Shown: in pieces, positions 1-8,408 of the stretch
Layout: each line of letters starts with the position of its first letter
How positions within the stretch are numbered: the first letter of the stretch is position 1
NCBI GenBank assembly: GCA_905215575.1
Contig: CAJMQV010000002.1
Coordinates: forward strand, 32,443 to 96,442
Direction: 5' to 3'
DNA from: an uncultured bacterium
GTDB taxonomy: Bacteria; Bacteroidota; Bacteroidia; Bacteroidales; Bacteroidaceae
Length of the DNA: 64,000 nt
The notes under the pieces: generated by a model
Seen by the model: only the letters and a program-made list of their open reading frames with translations
The model's database searches: none
What the model was told of the DNA's origin: nothing
Position numbers and translations under genes: made by a program

Positions 1-1
1 G

Positions 2-1528
2 GTGAACAGCGGTGAGATGATGAGCGGGCTGGGTATCATTTCGGAGCACATTCAGTTTGCCACCTTTGCCACTTCGGTGGGAATGGCCGCTTTCGCTCCT
101 TTCTTTTATCAGTTGGTGTGCATCCGTAGGGAGAAGATGATGTGTCTAGTCGGTTTCTCGCTGATGTATGTACTGAGCCTGGTCTGTGCCAAGACCGACA
201 GCATCTTTCTGTTGGCACTGTGCAGTGTCATCATGGGATTCTTCCGTATGGTGCTGATGATGGTCAATCTCTTCACGCTCATTAAATATGCTTTCGGTAT
301 GGAAGCCACCCGTAACATTACCCCCGGTTTCGAACCGACTACCGAAGAAGGGTGGGATAAGCTGGATGTGGAGAAGAGCAACAGCCAGCCTATGATCTAT
401 CTGTTCTTTATGATTTTGGGACAGATGGGTACCTGGCTCACTGCATGGCTGGCTTATGAATATGAGTGGCAACATGTGTATTATTACATGATGGGAATGC
501 TGTTGGTGTCTATTCTGCTGATATTCGTTACGATGCCCTATCACAGCTATGTGGGACCGCGCTTTCCGATCACCTTCCGCAAGTTTGGCAATGTTGTCGT
601 GTTCTGCACCTTCTGGATGTCGGTTGTGTATATTCTGATTTACGGAAAAGTGCTCGACTGGTATTCCGATTCCACCATCTGGTGGGCCACGGGGATTGCG
701 TTCGTCAGCGCTTTGGTGTTCATCTATATGGATGTTTACCGTAAATCGCCCTATTTCCTTTGGGATATCTTCAAGTTGCGTAATATCCGCATCGGAGTGA
801 TTCTTTATCTGTTGCTGATGATCCTCAACTCCAGTTCGTTGTTTGTCAATGTGTTTACCGGTATCGGTATGAAGATAGACAACTGGCAGAACGCTTCTTT
901 GGGCAACTGGTGTATGCTGGGGTATGCGTTGGGAATAGTCGTTATCCTGCTGATGCGCAATAAAGGTGTTCATTTTAAATATCTTTTTGCCACAGGATTC
1001 CTGTTCCTCGGTCTGTCTTCTCTGTTCATGTATTTTGAAGTGCAGAATGCCGGTTTGCTGGAGCGTATGAAATATCCCATTATCATCCGTTCCATCGGTA
1101 TGGTCATTCTCTATGCTCTGACGGCCGTATATGCCAATCAGCGTATGCCTTTCAAATATCTGTCTACCTGGATCTGTATCATGCTTACCGTGCGTATGGT
1201 GCTGGGACCGGCCGTAGGTACCTCACTTTATACCAACGTGCTTCAGAACCGGCAGCAGTATTATATCACTTCCTATGCCGAGAACAATGATGCAATCAGT
1301 CCTGAGGCTTCCGCCCAGTTCCGTCAGACGGTGTATGGAGCCAAGATGCAGGGTCGGAGCGAGGAAGAGGGACAAATCATGGCCAGTATGACTGCTAAAG
1401 GCAAAGTGCAGGTGCAGGCTACGATTTCTGCCGTGAAGGAGATGGCCGGATGGACTTTCTATGCTTGTGTTTTTTCTATGATATTTGTGCTGGTGATACG
1501 TTATCCTAAACGAAAATTGCTAACTTAG
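2..1528 (+). CDS. MFS drug-exporter-type transporter, 5' truncated by window edge
   Basis: Multi-spanning inner-membrane protein. At least 10 hydrophobic segments are visible in the 508 residues present, consistent with the 14-helix DHA2 (EmrB/QacA-like) branch of the major facilitator superfamily. The reading frame is already open at base 2 and the first residues lie in a helix, so the true start is upstream of the window. A charged cytoplasmic loop sits near residues 105-125 (GWDKLDVEKSN). A long polar loop at about 410-470, rich in Gln, Glu and Ser, precedes the last helix, which is common in Bacteroidota members of this family. The AraC regulator follows 36 bp downstream on the same strand and may control it. 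Substrate cannot be read from sequence; a toxic small molecule is the family default. Partner HlyD and TolC genes, if any, would lie left of the window. Confidence 0.8.
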   Translation: MNSGEMMSGLGIISEHIQFATFATSVGMAAFAPFFYQLVCIRREKMMCLVGFSLMYVLSLVCAKTDSIFLLALCSVIMGFFRMVLMMVNLFTLIKYAFGMEATRNITPGFEPTTEEGWDKLDVEKSNSQPMIYLFFMILGQMGTWLTAWLAYEYEWQHVYYYMMGMLLVSILLIFVTMPYHSYVGPRFPITFRKFGNVVVFCTFWMSVVYILIYGKVLDWYSDSTIWWATGIAFVSALVFIYMDVYRKSPYFLWDIFKLRNIRIGVILYLLLMILNSSSLFVNVFTGIGMKIDNWQNASLGNWCMLGYALGIVVILLMRNKGVHFKYLFATGFLFLGLSSLFMYFEVQNAGLLERMKYPIIIRSIGMVILYALTAVYANQRMPFKYLSTWICIMLTVRMVLGPAVGTSLYTNVLQNRQQYYITSYAENNDAISPEASAQFRQTVYGAKMQGRSEEEGQIMASMTAKGKVQVQATISAVKEMAGWTFYACVFSMIFVLVIRYPKRKLLT

Positions 1529-1564
1529 CGGATTGAAACGGTTTTTACCGGAAAAGGAATCCGC

Positions 1565-2452
1565 ATGAGTACTGCACAAGAACGACTGAATCAATTAAAC
1601 GAAGCTCTTATGAGCAAGATGTATATTTGCAGTTCCGGTGGGGAGGTGAGTTCCTTCCCGCCGCTGTTGAAAGTGCCTTATCAGGTGAACGGTATCGGGC
1701 TTGTGGTGTGTCAGCAGGGTAGTTTCCGTTTCACGCTCAACCGCGACAGCTATTCGGCTCATGCCGGAGAAACTCTGTTCATTCCCGAACATTCGCTGAT
1801 CAAGATTACTCAGGAGTCGGAAGACCTGGAAGTGTTCATTCTGATCTATGATATCGAACCGATACGCGATCTGATGGGAAATCTGGTGCTTTCCATGTAT
1901 CCTTATTCTTTGCTTTCTACCGAGCCCTGCCATGTGTGGAATACCGGGGAGGAAGAGGAGGTGACCCGCTATATGGGACTGCTCGACAGTACGCTGACCC
2001 GAGGAGAGGATCTCTTTGCGCAGAACGAGCGCAAGCTGTTGCTTATTTCGCTCACTTACCGCCTGTGCTCCATTTACAGCCGTAAGATGATGATGCAGAA
2101 GGGAGCCATCGGGCGTAAACACGAGCTCTTTATGAAGCTGGTTCATCTCATCGAGAAGCATTATATGGAAGAGCGCGGTGTGGAGTTTTATGCCGATAAG
2201 CTCTGTCTGTCGCCCAAGTATGTTTCGGCCCTGTCCAAGTCGTTGAGCGGATATACCGCTCAGGAGCTGGTGTTCAAGGCTATTGTGCGCCGGAGCATTT
2301 TTCTGTTGCTCAATACGCGAAAGAGCATCCAGGAGATTTCGGATGAGCTGCACTTTCCGAACGCGTCCTATTTCGGGACCTTTTTCAAGAAGCATATCGG
2401 GGTATCGCCGCAGCAGTACCGTGCGGTGTATGAACAGGAGTCAGAGGGGTGA
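1565..2452 (+). CDS. AraC-family transcriptional regulator
   Basis: A 295-residue DNA-binding regulator. The N-terminal half (about 25-110) looks like a cupin ligand-sensing domain, with a beta-rich stretch around GSFRFTLNRDSYSAHAGE. The C-terminal 100 residues form the double helix-turn-helix of the AraC/XylS family: first helix pair around VEFYADKLCLSPKYVSALSK, second around SIQEISDELHFPNASYFGTF, followed by the typical FKKHIGVSPQQYR. Length is usual for the family. It starts 36 bp after the MFS exporter and is probably co-transcribed, suggesting a local regulator of that exporter. The effector is unknown. Confidence 0.85.
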   Translation: MSTAQERLNQLNEALMSKMYICSSGGEVSSFPPLLKVPYQVNGIGLVVCQQGSFRFTLNRDSYSAHAGETLFIPEHSLIKITQESEDLEVFILIYDIEPIRDLMGNLVLSMYPYSLLSTEPCHVWNTGEEEEVTRYMGLLDSTLTRGEDLFAQNERKLLLISLTYRLCSIYSRKMMMQKGAIGRKHELFMKLVHLIEKHYMEERGVEFYADKLCLSPKYVSALSKSLSGYTAQELVFKAIVRRSIFLLLNTRKSIQEISDELHFPNASYFGTFFKKHIGVSPQQYRAVYEQESEG

Positions 2453-2497
2453 GTGTCGGATGAATATGTAGTGTCACTATGAATTTATACAATATCT

Positions 2498-2983
2498 ATG
2501 GAAATGAATAAGAAAGAAAAATATGAGGCTTTGCTGCCCAGACTGGAAGCCTTGATGGAGGGAGAACAGGACTGGACGGCCGCTATGGCCAATTTTGCGG
2601 CCGAGGTTCATGAAACATTCGGTTTCTTCTGGACCGGTTTTTACCGGGTAACCGGAGGACTCCTCCTTTTGGGACCGTTCCAAGGTCCGGTGGCCTGCAC
2701 GCGCATCAAGTACGGTCGTGGCGTTTGTGGCACAGCCTGGAAGGAAAAAGTCACTCAGGTGGTGCCCGATGTGCATCTGTTTCCGGGGCATATAGCCTGT
2801 TCTTCGTTGTCGGAAAGTGAGATCGTAGTGCCTGTTTTTGATGACCGGAATGAAGTGGTGGCGGTGTTGGATATTGACAGCCGCGAAAAGAATACTTTTG
2901 ATGAAACGGACCGCCTGTATCTGGAGCGCGCTGTGAAGTTCCTTCCGTGGGTTTCTTCGGAGGCAGTCGGAGAGCGGGATTAA
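2498..2983 (+). CDS. msrC: Free methionine-R-sulfoxide reductase (GAF domain)
   Basis: A 161-residue single GAF-domain cytoplasmic enzyme expected to reduce free L-methionine-R-sulfoxide to methionine with thioredoxin. Cysteines are at 67, 77 and 101. Their spacing (10 and 24) equals that of the catalytic Cys84, Cys94 and Cys118 of the E. coli enzyme, which is strong support over a generic GAF sensor. The conserved WTGFYR and CGTAW stretches are present. It lies 45 bp after the AraC gene on the same strand and is followed by a long inverted repeat that probably ends the transcript. Role: repair of oxidised methionine, useful to an anaerobe meeting oxygen. Confidence 0.88.
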   Translation: MEMNKKEKYEALLPRLEALMEGEQDWTAAMANFAAEVHETFGFFWTGFYRVTGGLLLLGPFQGPVACTRIKYGRGVCGTAWKEKVTQVVPDVHLFPGHIACSSLSESEIVVPVFDDRNEVVAVLDIDSREKNTFDETDRLYLERAVKFLPWVSSEAVGERD

Positions 2984-3007
2984 GAATTACTGTTCTCGCG
3001 GTAATAC

Positions 3008-3049
3008 ATTACTTCCCCGTCGGTAATCGATTACTGACGGGGAAGTAAT
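3008..3049. terminator. 42-bp near-perfect palindrome after msrC
   Basis: Two 21-base arms (3008-3028 and 3029-3049) are inverted complements with one G/T mismatch, and the inner GTAATCGATTAC is itself palindromic. It is followed on the + strand by TTTTAAAATA. It lies 24 bp after the msrC stop and probably ends the rightward transcript, although the poly-T tail is weak. Confidence 0.5.
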
Positions 3050-3066
3050 TTTAAAATATGGGTAAC

Positions 3067-3100
3067 AAAAAAAGAGGTATCTGCGGATACCTCTTTTTTT
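3067..3100 (-). terminator. Rho-independent terminator of tRNA-Gln/tyrS (bidirectional)
   Basis: A perfect 15-bp stem (3067-3081 with 3086-3100) closes a TGCG loop. The stem begins with seven A and ends with seven T, so both strands give a hairpin with a U-run. On the minus strand it lies 5 bases after the tRNA-Gln 3' end. Confidence 0.85.
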
Positions 3101-3105
3101 GTTGT

Positions 3106-3175
3106 TGGACTACCAAGATTCGAACTTGGACAAACAGAACCAAAACCTGTTGTGCTACCATTACACCATAGTCCA
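3106..3175 (-). tRNA. tRNA-Gln (anticodon UUG)
   Basis: A full cloverleaf can be folded on the minus strand, 70 nt without CCA. The acceptor stem TGGACTA pairs with TAGTCCA. The D arm contains GTAATGGTAGCAC, the 7-nt anticodon loop is TTTTGGT (TTG anticodon), and the T arm CCAAG-TTCGAAT-CTTGG has a canonical loop. CCA is not encoded. It lies 75 bp downstream of the tyrS stop on the same strand and directly before a strong terminator. It also has its own promoter-like element at 3206-3236. Confidence 0.95.
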
Positions 3176-3205
3176 ATCCTATATGCTTTCTTTTGGAAAG
3201 CGCTG

Positions 3206-3236
3206 CAAAGATAGGAATATAAATCCTATCTTGCAA
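3206..3236 (-). promoter_or_regulatory. Bacteroides-type promoter of tRNA-Gln
   Basis: Minus strand reads TTG (3234-3236), 20 bases, then TATCTTTG (3206-3213), matching the Bacteroides sigma-ABfr pattern of a -33 TTG/TTTG and a -7 TAnnTTTG at about 19-21 spacing. The predicted start lies about 25 bases before the tRNA. Confidence 0.6.
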
Positions 3237-3250
3237 GCGTTTTTATGGTT

Positions 3251-4543
3251 TTATTTGCAAATAATCAGGAAATAATTCTTCTTTCCACGCTGTACCAGCA
3301 AATATTTGTTATCGAGCAAATCAGCGGTTGTTACCTCCTGATCAAATGCTGACAACTTCTCTTTGTTCAGCGATACGCCACCACCTTGAGTCAGCTTGCG
3401 CATCTCGCCCTTGCTGGCAAAACACTGGGTAGCTTCGGCCATCAGATCAACGGCTTTGATTCCGTTTTCAATCACGCTGCGGCTGATTTCAAACTGAGGC
3501 ACACCGGCAAATACATCGAGCAGAGTCTTCTCGTCCAGTTTGGTGAGGCTCTCTTTGGTTGCCTTTCCGAACAGGATGTTGCTGGCTTCTACAGCCATGT
3601 TGTAATCTTCCTCGCTGTGTACCATGATGGTCACTTCCTTGGCCAGACGTTTCTGCAGTACGCGCTGTCCCGGATCCTGATCGTGCTCAGCGATGAGGGC
3701 ATCAATTTCCTCTTTGTCCAGTACGGTAAAGATCTTGATGTAGCGTTTTGCTTCGTCGTCGGCTACGTTCAACCAGAACTGGTAGAAGGTATAAGGTGAA
3801 GTGTAGTTCTTGTCCAGCCAGATGTTTCCCTGCTCTGTCTTACCGAACTTCTTTCCGTCGGCCTTGGTGATGAGCGGGCAAGTCAAAGCGTAAGCCTCGT
3901 TGCCGTTGGTTCTGCGGATCAGCTCGGTACCGGTGGTGATATTACCCCACTGGTCGCTTCCACCCAGCTGCAATTTACAGTTCTTATGCTGGTTCAGATA
4001 CAGGAAATCGTATCCCTGCAACAACTGGTAAGTAAACTCAGTGAAAGACAAACCGTCGCGGGCTTCGCCGTTCAGACGCTTCTGCACGCTGTCCTTTGCC
4101 ATCATATAGTTCACGGTGATGTGCTTTCCTACGGTACGGGCGAAGTCCAGGAAAGTAAAGTCCTTCATCCAGTCGTAGTTGTTTACCAGTTCGGCATGGT
4201 TTGGTGCGTCGCTGTCGAAATCCAAGAACTTGGCCAACTGCTTTTTGATGCAGGCTACGTTATGGCGCAAAGTCTCTTCGTCCAGCAGATTTCTCTCCTG
4301 GCTTTTTCCAGACGGGTCTCCGATCATACCTGTAGCGCCACCTACCAATGCCAGAGGCTTGTGGCCGCAACGCTGGAAATGCTTCAGCATCATGACACCA
4401 CACAGGTGACCGATATGTAAAGAGTCTGCTGTCGGGTCGATACCCAGATAGGCAGTAACTTGTTCTTTGTTCAACAATTCTTCAGTTCCTGGCATGATAG
4501 TATGGATCATGCCTCTCCATGTCAATTCTTCTACAAAGTTCAT
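3251..4543 (-). CDS. tyrS: Tyrosyl-tRNA synthetase
   Basis: Class I aminoacyl-tRNA synthetase of 430 residues that charges tRNA-Tyr in the cytoplasm. The ATP-binding HIGH motif is intact at residues 43-46 (SLHIGH). The second signature appears as KFGKTE, the usual KMSKS variant of bacterial TyrRS. The last 60 residues form an S4-type RNA-binding domain. The start was placed at MNFVEEL (base 4543) because the frame's longer extension upstream (to 4615) has no family similarity and overlaps the promoter. The tRNA-Gln gene and its terminator follow downstream, so read-through could co-transcribe them. Confidence 0.96.
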   Translation of the reverse strand: MNFVEELTWRGMIHTIMPGTEELLNKEQVTAYLGIDPTADSLHIGHLCGVMMLKHFQRCGHKPLALVGGATGMIGDPSGKSQERNLLDEETLRHNVACIKKQLAKFLDFDSDAPNHAELVNNYDWMKDFTFLDFARTVGKHITVNYMMAKDSVQKRLNGEARDGLSFTEFTYQLLQGYDFLYLNQHKNCKLQLGGSDQWGNITTGTELIRRTNGNEAYALTCPLITKADGKKFGKTEQGNIWLDKNYTSPYTFYQFWLNVADDEAKRYIKIFTVLDKEEIDALIAEHDQDPGQRVLQKRLAKEVTIMVHSEEDYNMAVEASNILFGKATKESLTKLDEKTLLDVFAGVPQFEISRSVIENGIKAVDLMAEATQCFASKGEMRKLTQGGGVSLNKEKLSAFDQEVTTADLLDNKYLLVQRGKKNYFLIICK

Positions 4544-4588
4544 CGTATGAATCTGCTTATTTATTAATTTGTTTATGATGTGTTTGCA

Positions 4589-4619
4589 CAAAAGTACGAC
4601 CTTTAGCGCAAACATGCAA
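4589..4619 (-). promoter_or_regulatory. Promoter of tyrS
   Basis: Minus strand: TTG at 4617-4619, a 20-base spacer, then TACTTTTG at 4589-4596, matching the -33/-7 pattern of Bacteroides. The predicted transcript start is about 40 bases before the chosen tyrS ATG. Confidence 0.5.
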
Positions 4620-4637
4620 CTAAAAGTATTTTAATTT

Positions 4638-5306
4638 TCAAGGATTTGGCTGTAGGTCTTTGAATTTTAGCAGTTGCTTCAGATTTTCGGCTTGTTCTTT
4701 TTTCAGACTTTCCACATCCGTGGATCGGATTTGTGCGATGTGCTGATAAATGCTGGCTATGGGTTCGTTTGAGTCGTCTGTTTCGATAAAGAAGCGTCCG
4801 GAGGGGCAAACAGCCACGGATTCCGGATTAAAAAGTTTTCCGAAACTGACATAAAAACCTAAATGAAGCAGGGATTGCAGTTGCTGGGGCTTGCCGCGGA
4901 AGCCATGAATCACCCACGGAGCGCGGGGACGTAATTGCTTGTGCTGGGCAATGATCGGGTCGAAAGCTTTCACACAATGCAGTATCATGGGCATATTCCG
5001 GGATACGGCCCATTCGGCTTGCATGCGGAAGACTTCTTCCTGCAAGGATATCGGATGACTGCTGTTCGGATCCAGACCGCATTCGCCCACAAATAATGTC
5101 TGGGGCTGTTGCCACAAGGCTTTCAGATTCTCGAAATCTTCTTTCCATCGTGGAGTGATGAACCACGGATGGATGCCGCATGACAAGAATTTGTGTTCGG
5201 CGATGCTTTTCGAAAGGTCGGTTGCATCCAGGGAGTATACATTCCACTCGCCTTGCCGGCGTTCTTGATGAGAGTGGATGTTGAGAAAAGGGATTTCCGG
5301 ATTCAT
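4638..5306 (-). CDS. TatD-family metal-dependent hydrolase (putative DNase)
   Basis: A 222-residue TIM-barrel hydrolase, shorter than the usual 255-265. TatD landmarks are all recognisable: N-terminal metal pair as NIHSH, GECGLD with the metal-bridging glutamate, LHC in place of the usual HxR, IHGFRG (family HxFSG), and ETDDS (family ETDxP). The family cleaves DNA or removes 3' damaged ends, but the physiological substrate here is not evident. Its ATG overlaps the stop of yidD (ATGA), so the two are translationally coupled downstream of rnpA. Confidence 0.8.
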   Translation of the reverse strand: MNPEIPFLNIHSHQERRQGEWNVYSLDATDLSKSIAEHKFLSCGIHPWFITPRWKEDFENLKALWQQPQTLFVGECGLDPNSSHPISLQEEVFRMQAEWAVSRNMPMILHCVKAFDPIIAQHKQLRPRAPWVIHGFRGKPQQLQSLLHLGFYVSFGKLFNPESVAVCPSGRFFIETDDSNEPIASIYQHIAQIRSTDVESLKKEQAENLKQLLKFKDLQPNP

Positions 5307-5554
5307 GGCACAGGGTCATATCCCGATCCGCCCCACGGATGACAGCGCAGTATGCGTCGGATGGCCAGATACAGACCTTTGAAGGGACCGTGCTTGCGGA
5401 TGGCTTCCAGAGCATATTGTGAGCATGTCGGTGTGAACCGGCAGGAAGGGGGCGTGCAGGGGGAGATTACATTGCGGTAAAATTGTATCGGCACGATCAG
5501 ACAGACCGCAAGCAGCTTATTCAGCAGACTCCACAGCCGTTTCAGTATTTCCAT
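5303..5554 (-). CDS. yidD: Membrane protein insertion efficiency factor YidD
   Basis: A small protein of about 83 residues with an N-terminal hydrophobic helix, then the family core: [36 protein letters not shown] and GGSGYDPVP. It helps YidC insert membrane proteins. The start is placed at MEILKRLW (5554); an upstream start at 5578 is possible but gives a non-conserved tail. It overlaps the 3' end of rnpA by about 38 bp, and the rnpA-yidD order is the widespread bacterial one. oxaA/yidC and rpmH are not next to it here. Confidence 0.92.
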   Translation of the reverse strand: MEILKRLWSLLNKLLAVCLIVPIQFYRNVISPCTPPSCRFTPTCSQYALEAIRKHGPFKGLYLAIRRILRCHPWGGSGYDPVP

Positions 5555-5972
5555 ATTCTTTCTGGATATATTCGGCAATGCGGTGCAGCAGGCTTCGCAT
5601 CTTGGATTCTACAACAGAGGTCAGCATCAGCTCGTCGGCCTGCCAAAGAAAAGCTATGGCAATGTTTTTGGGAGCTTCTGCATGCGTTTCGAGCGCCTGA
5701 TAGATTAGATCCTTGTTCTTGCGGTAGGCTTCGCGAATCTGTCGTTTGGCGCGGTTTCTTTTTACGGCGCGCTTAAAGTGCTTTTTCGATACGGAAACCA
5801 ATACCGATACCAGTTCCTGATCGGTATCCATCTGTATGGGGCGGAAAACGGCACGTAGCGGATAGGCGGAGAAAGATTTGCTTCCTCCGTCGAAAAGGGT
5901 GTCAATGATGCGCTTGCTGCAAAGACGCTCTTTCTTTTGGAATGAATAAGGATGCTGTTGGGTATTGGTCAT
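5517..5972 (-). CDS. rnpA: Ribonuclease P protein component
   Basis: About 151 residues. Small basic protein that binds the RNase P RNA and helps mature tRNA 5' ends. The family signature is clear: an N-terminal [21 protein letters not shown] opening and the RNR core [15 protein letters not shown]. The frame stays open to 6023, but [11 protein letters not shown] (5972) is chosen because the upstream residues do not resemble the family. The acidic C-terminal tail overlaps yidD. It follows hemD by about 66 bp on the same strand. Confidence 0.93.
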   Translation of the reverse strand: MTNTQQHPYSFQKKERLCSKRIIDTLFDGGSKSFSAYPLRAVFRPIQMDTDQELVSVLVSVSKKHFKRAVKRNRAKRQIREAYRKNKDLIYQALETHAEAPKNIAIAFLWQADELMLTSVVESKMRSLLHRIAEYIQKEYGNTETAVESAE

Positions 5973-6038
5973 GGTTTGATATCGTGAAAAACAGAAATGA
6001 ACGCACGGTTTGTGTGCGTTCATTTTTCTGATTAGTAT

Positions 6039-6785
6039 TTATTTCTGGTTTGTTTCTTTAATGAAAGCGTCCAGTGCCGCAGTGATGGATGGGAACTGAG
6101 GGCTTGGTGCCTCCATATCCAGACGCAGGCCTGCTTCCTTTACAGCCTTGGCTGTGGTAGGACCGAAACAGCCGATGGCAATCTTGTCCTGCTTGAAGTC
6201 CGGGAAGTTCTTGAGCAGTGACTGCACTCCCGAAGGGCTGAAGAAAATGAGCATGTCGTAATCAAACAATTCTCCTTCCTCAAAATCATTGCTTACGGTG
6301 CGGTACATCACTCCTTCTGTGTGCTGCAGCTTCTTGGAATCGAAAAGCTCTTTCAATTCGTCATTGTGGACATCTGACAGCGGCACGAAGTATTTTTCTG
6401 TTTTGTGCTTCACCATGGCTGGCAGCAGATCGTTGATCTTTCCTGTTGCGCCAAAGAAAACTTTACGCTTTCTGTATTGCACATATTTCTGAATATACAA
6501 AGCAACTGTTTCTGTGATGCAGAAGTATTTCATGTCTTCCGGAATGGTAATGCGCATTTCCTTGCAGAGCTGGAAGAAGTGGTCTATGGCATGACGTGAA
6601 GTAAATACCACTGCCGTATGATCCAGAATGGAAATTTTTTGCTGACGGAATTCTTTTGCTGACAAACCTTCTACTTTGATGAACGGTCTGAAAACGAGTT
6701 CTACATCATATTTAGAAGCAATCTCATAATAAGGAGATTTCTCTGAAGACGGTTTTGGTTGCGAAACCAGAATCTTCTTGATCAT
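6039..6785 (-). CDS. hemD: Uroporphyrinogen-III synthase
   Basis: A 248-residue cytoplasmic enzyme of the HemD fold that cyclises hydroxymethylbilane to uroporphyrinogen III for haem or sirohaem/cobalamin-type tetrapyrroles. Two alternating alpha/beta lobes are visible. Sparse conserved positions include VVFTSRHAIDHFF, YFVPLSD, LIFFSPSGVQSLL and AIGCFGPTTAKAVKEAGL, the last two being the best HemD markers. No other haem gene is adjacent. It directly follows the DUF4271 gene (10 bp gap) and precedes rnpA, a Bacteroidales arrangement. Sequence divergence is high in this family, so the call rests on these motifs and length. Confidence 0.85.
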   Translation of the reverse strand: MIKKILVSQPKPSSEKSPYYEIASKYDVELVFRPFIKVEGLSAKEFRQQKISILDHTAVVFTSRHAIDHFFQLCKEMRITIPEDMKYFCITETVALYIQKYVQYRKRKVFFGATGKINDLLPAMVKHKTEKYFVPLSDVHNDELKELFDSKKLQHTEGVMYRTVSNDFEEGELFDYDMLIFFSPSGVQSLLKNFPDFKQDKIAIGCFGPTTAKAVKEAGLRLDMEAPSPQFPSITAALDAFIKETNQK

Positions 6786-6795
6786 AATAAATGTC

Positions 6796-7821
6796 CTAAA
6801 TTTTTATAACAAAATTATTATTGATAAAAGCCAAAACTCTGCATAATATGAGCAGAGGGGTAATTTCAAGGGCACAAAAGTACACAATTAAATGCAAAAT
6901 GCCATGGATTTTCGGGAAAAAGATTATATATGTTTCATATAATAAGATAATCCTGGTCAAAAAGACCACAAAACCAATATATAGCCAGGCATGTAATGTA
7001 TTAAGATCAAAATATATGGTCAGCAAAACCAATGGAAATAATAATAATCCTTCTGTTGCGTAAGTAAAAGAATAGGTTTCCTGCCATTTTTTGTTTTTAG
7101 TTTTGTCAAAAAATATCCAATTTACAAAGCGATAGGAAAGTTTCTTGAACAAGTAATAGACCGTAACAATAAGCACATTCAACAGTAAGGTCAGATAGGG
7201 GACTACCGGAGTTGTAATCAGATAGCTCTCCTGTCCGTTCAGACTGAATAACTGCAATGACAAGGTCAGCAGAGCCAGACATACCAGAACTCCTATGCTA
7301 TGCTGTTGGTTGTCGGGCTCGTCATTAAACAGATTGTGGTATTCACGGGGCGGATTGAATAATTCCTTGGCTTGTTTCAATAGAGCTTTTTTGCTTTTTG
7401 AGAAGATAACCAGCATCAGCATGAATAAAACCAGAACAATAGCGGTAATGCCGTCATCGGTCCGCAGACGATAAGGCAGCGGGGCTTCCTGAACGCCCAG
7501 TCGTGAGGCGCTTACTTCCGGGTGCATAAAATGATTACCGTCAAAGAATGTTTGGCGGTAATGATGTGAAAGTTCTGATAAGGATTGTGATTTTTTTGCC
7601 GGAATACCGGGAATCTCCAGAGTGTCGGGGCGTGTGGATCTGATCCGTATTCTTTCCGGAAGATTGGCTTGTATTGCCGAATCCTGTTGTGCCGGTGTGG
7701 CGTCTTCCGGTAGGGCGTCAATAATTCTGGCAGCATTGAATGGAAGTGGCCCCTTATGCCCAACTGTTTTTGTCGGTAAGCTCTGAGTCTGTTGGACAGA
7801 TATAGAATCGGTCTGTGTCAT
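6796..7821 (-). CDS. DUF4271 membrane protein
   Basis: A 341-residue protein. The first 120 residues are polar and Pro/Gln/Ser-rich, followed by a single helix (IVLVLFMLMLVIFS) and then, after a short loop with FNPPREYHNLFND, six or so hydrophobic helices to the C-terminus. This matches the Bacteroidota DUF4271 family, which commonly lies beside hemD. Function is unknown. It shares one base with the stop of the LOG-family gene and is 10 bp before hemD, so the three are likely one operon. The position suggests a membrane role linked to the same operon, but nothing catalytic is visible. Confidence 0.75.
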   Translation of the reverse strand: MTQTDSISVQQTQSLPTKTVGHKGPLPFNAARIIDALPEDATPAQQDSAIQANLPERIRIRSTRPDTLEIPGIPAKKSQSLSELSHHYRQTFFDGNHFMHPEVSASRLGVQEAPLPYRLRTDDGITAIVLVLFMLMLVIFSKSKKALLKQAKELFNPPREYHNLFNDEPDNQQHSIGVLVCLALLTLSLQLFSLNGQESYLITTPVVPYLTLLLNVLIVTVYYLFKKLSYRFVNWIFFDKTKNKKWQETYSFTYATEGLLLFPLVLLTIYFDLNTLHAWLYIGFVVFLTRIILLYETYIIFFPKIHGILHLIVYFCALEITPLLILCRVLAFINNNFVIKI

Positions 7822-8408
7822 TATATTGCTGCAAATTTGCGTACTTCTTTATTCCACATCGGGATTTCTTCAAGTAAATCTAATGCTTCTTCCGGTGTAT
7901 AAGCCACATGCCAGATGGCCTGATGCTCCGGGCGCATGAAATGTTCTTCCACGGCCTTATCCAGCATCTGGAGCAACGGATCATAATAACCGTTGATATT
8001 CAGGATAACAAGCGGTTTCAGATAAATACCCAATTGCTTCCAGGTGATGATTTCAAGCAATTCTTCTAAAGTGCCGCATCCGCCGGGCAGAGCAATGGCC
8101 GCGTCGGAAAGACGCGCCATTGTCTGCTTGCGGGTGTGCATATCTTCTGTAATGATCAGTTCGGTCAGTCCGGTATGGTGCCATCCCTGCTCAATCATAA
8201 ATCGGGGAATGACTCCGGTTACCTGTCCGCCTTCTGCCAGGCAGGCATCGGCGCAGGCACACATAAGTCCCAGACAGCCGGCACCGTTTACCAGACGCAT
8301 CTGCCGTTGAGCCAGCAGTTGGCCAAGTTGGCGTGCGGCCTGGAAATACTCCTCACTGATTTTTGTACTGGAGGCGCTGTAAACACAAACTGATTTAATC
8401 TGATTCAT
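7821..8408 (-). CDS. LOG-family protein (TIGR00730), putative cytokinin riboside phosphohydrolase-like
   Basis: A 195-residue Rossmann-type protein. The family motif is seen as ALPGGCGTLEELLE (PGGxGTxxE), with RKQTM upstream that supplies the other active-site arginine. Bacterial LOG proteins hydrolyse nucleoside 5'-monophosphates to the base and ribose-5-phosphate; they were often mis-called lysine decarboxylase. The true substrate here is open. Its stop/start junctions touch both neighbours (metK ends at its start codon; DUF4271 begins at its stop), so it is co-expressed with metK or DUF4271. Confidence 0.85.
   Translation of the reverse strand: MNQIKSVCVYSASSTKISEEYFQAARQLGQLLAQRQMRLVNGAGCLGLMCACADACLAEGGQVTGVIPRFMIEQGWHHTGLTELIITEDMHTRKQTMARLSDAAIALPGGCGTLEELLEIITWKQLGIYLKPLVILNINGYYDPLLQMLDKAVEEHFMRPEHQAIWHVAYTPEEALDLLEEIPMWNKEVRKFAAI

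Noticed and set aside
146..973. 275-residue minus-strand frame opposite the MFS gene
   Set aside because: His/Gln/Asp-rich antisense product without recognisable domain; the + strand gene is a clear transporter.
1595..2395. 266-residue minus-strand frame opposite the AraC gene
   Set aside because: Antisense shadow; no motif.
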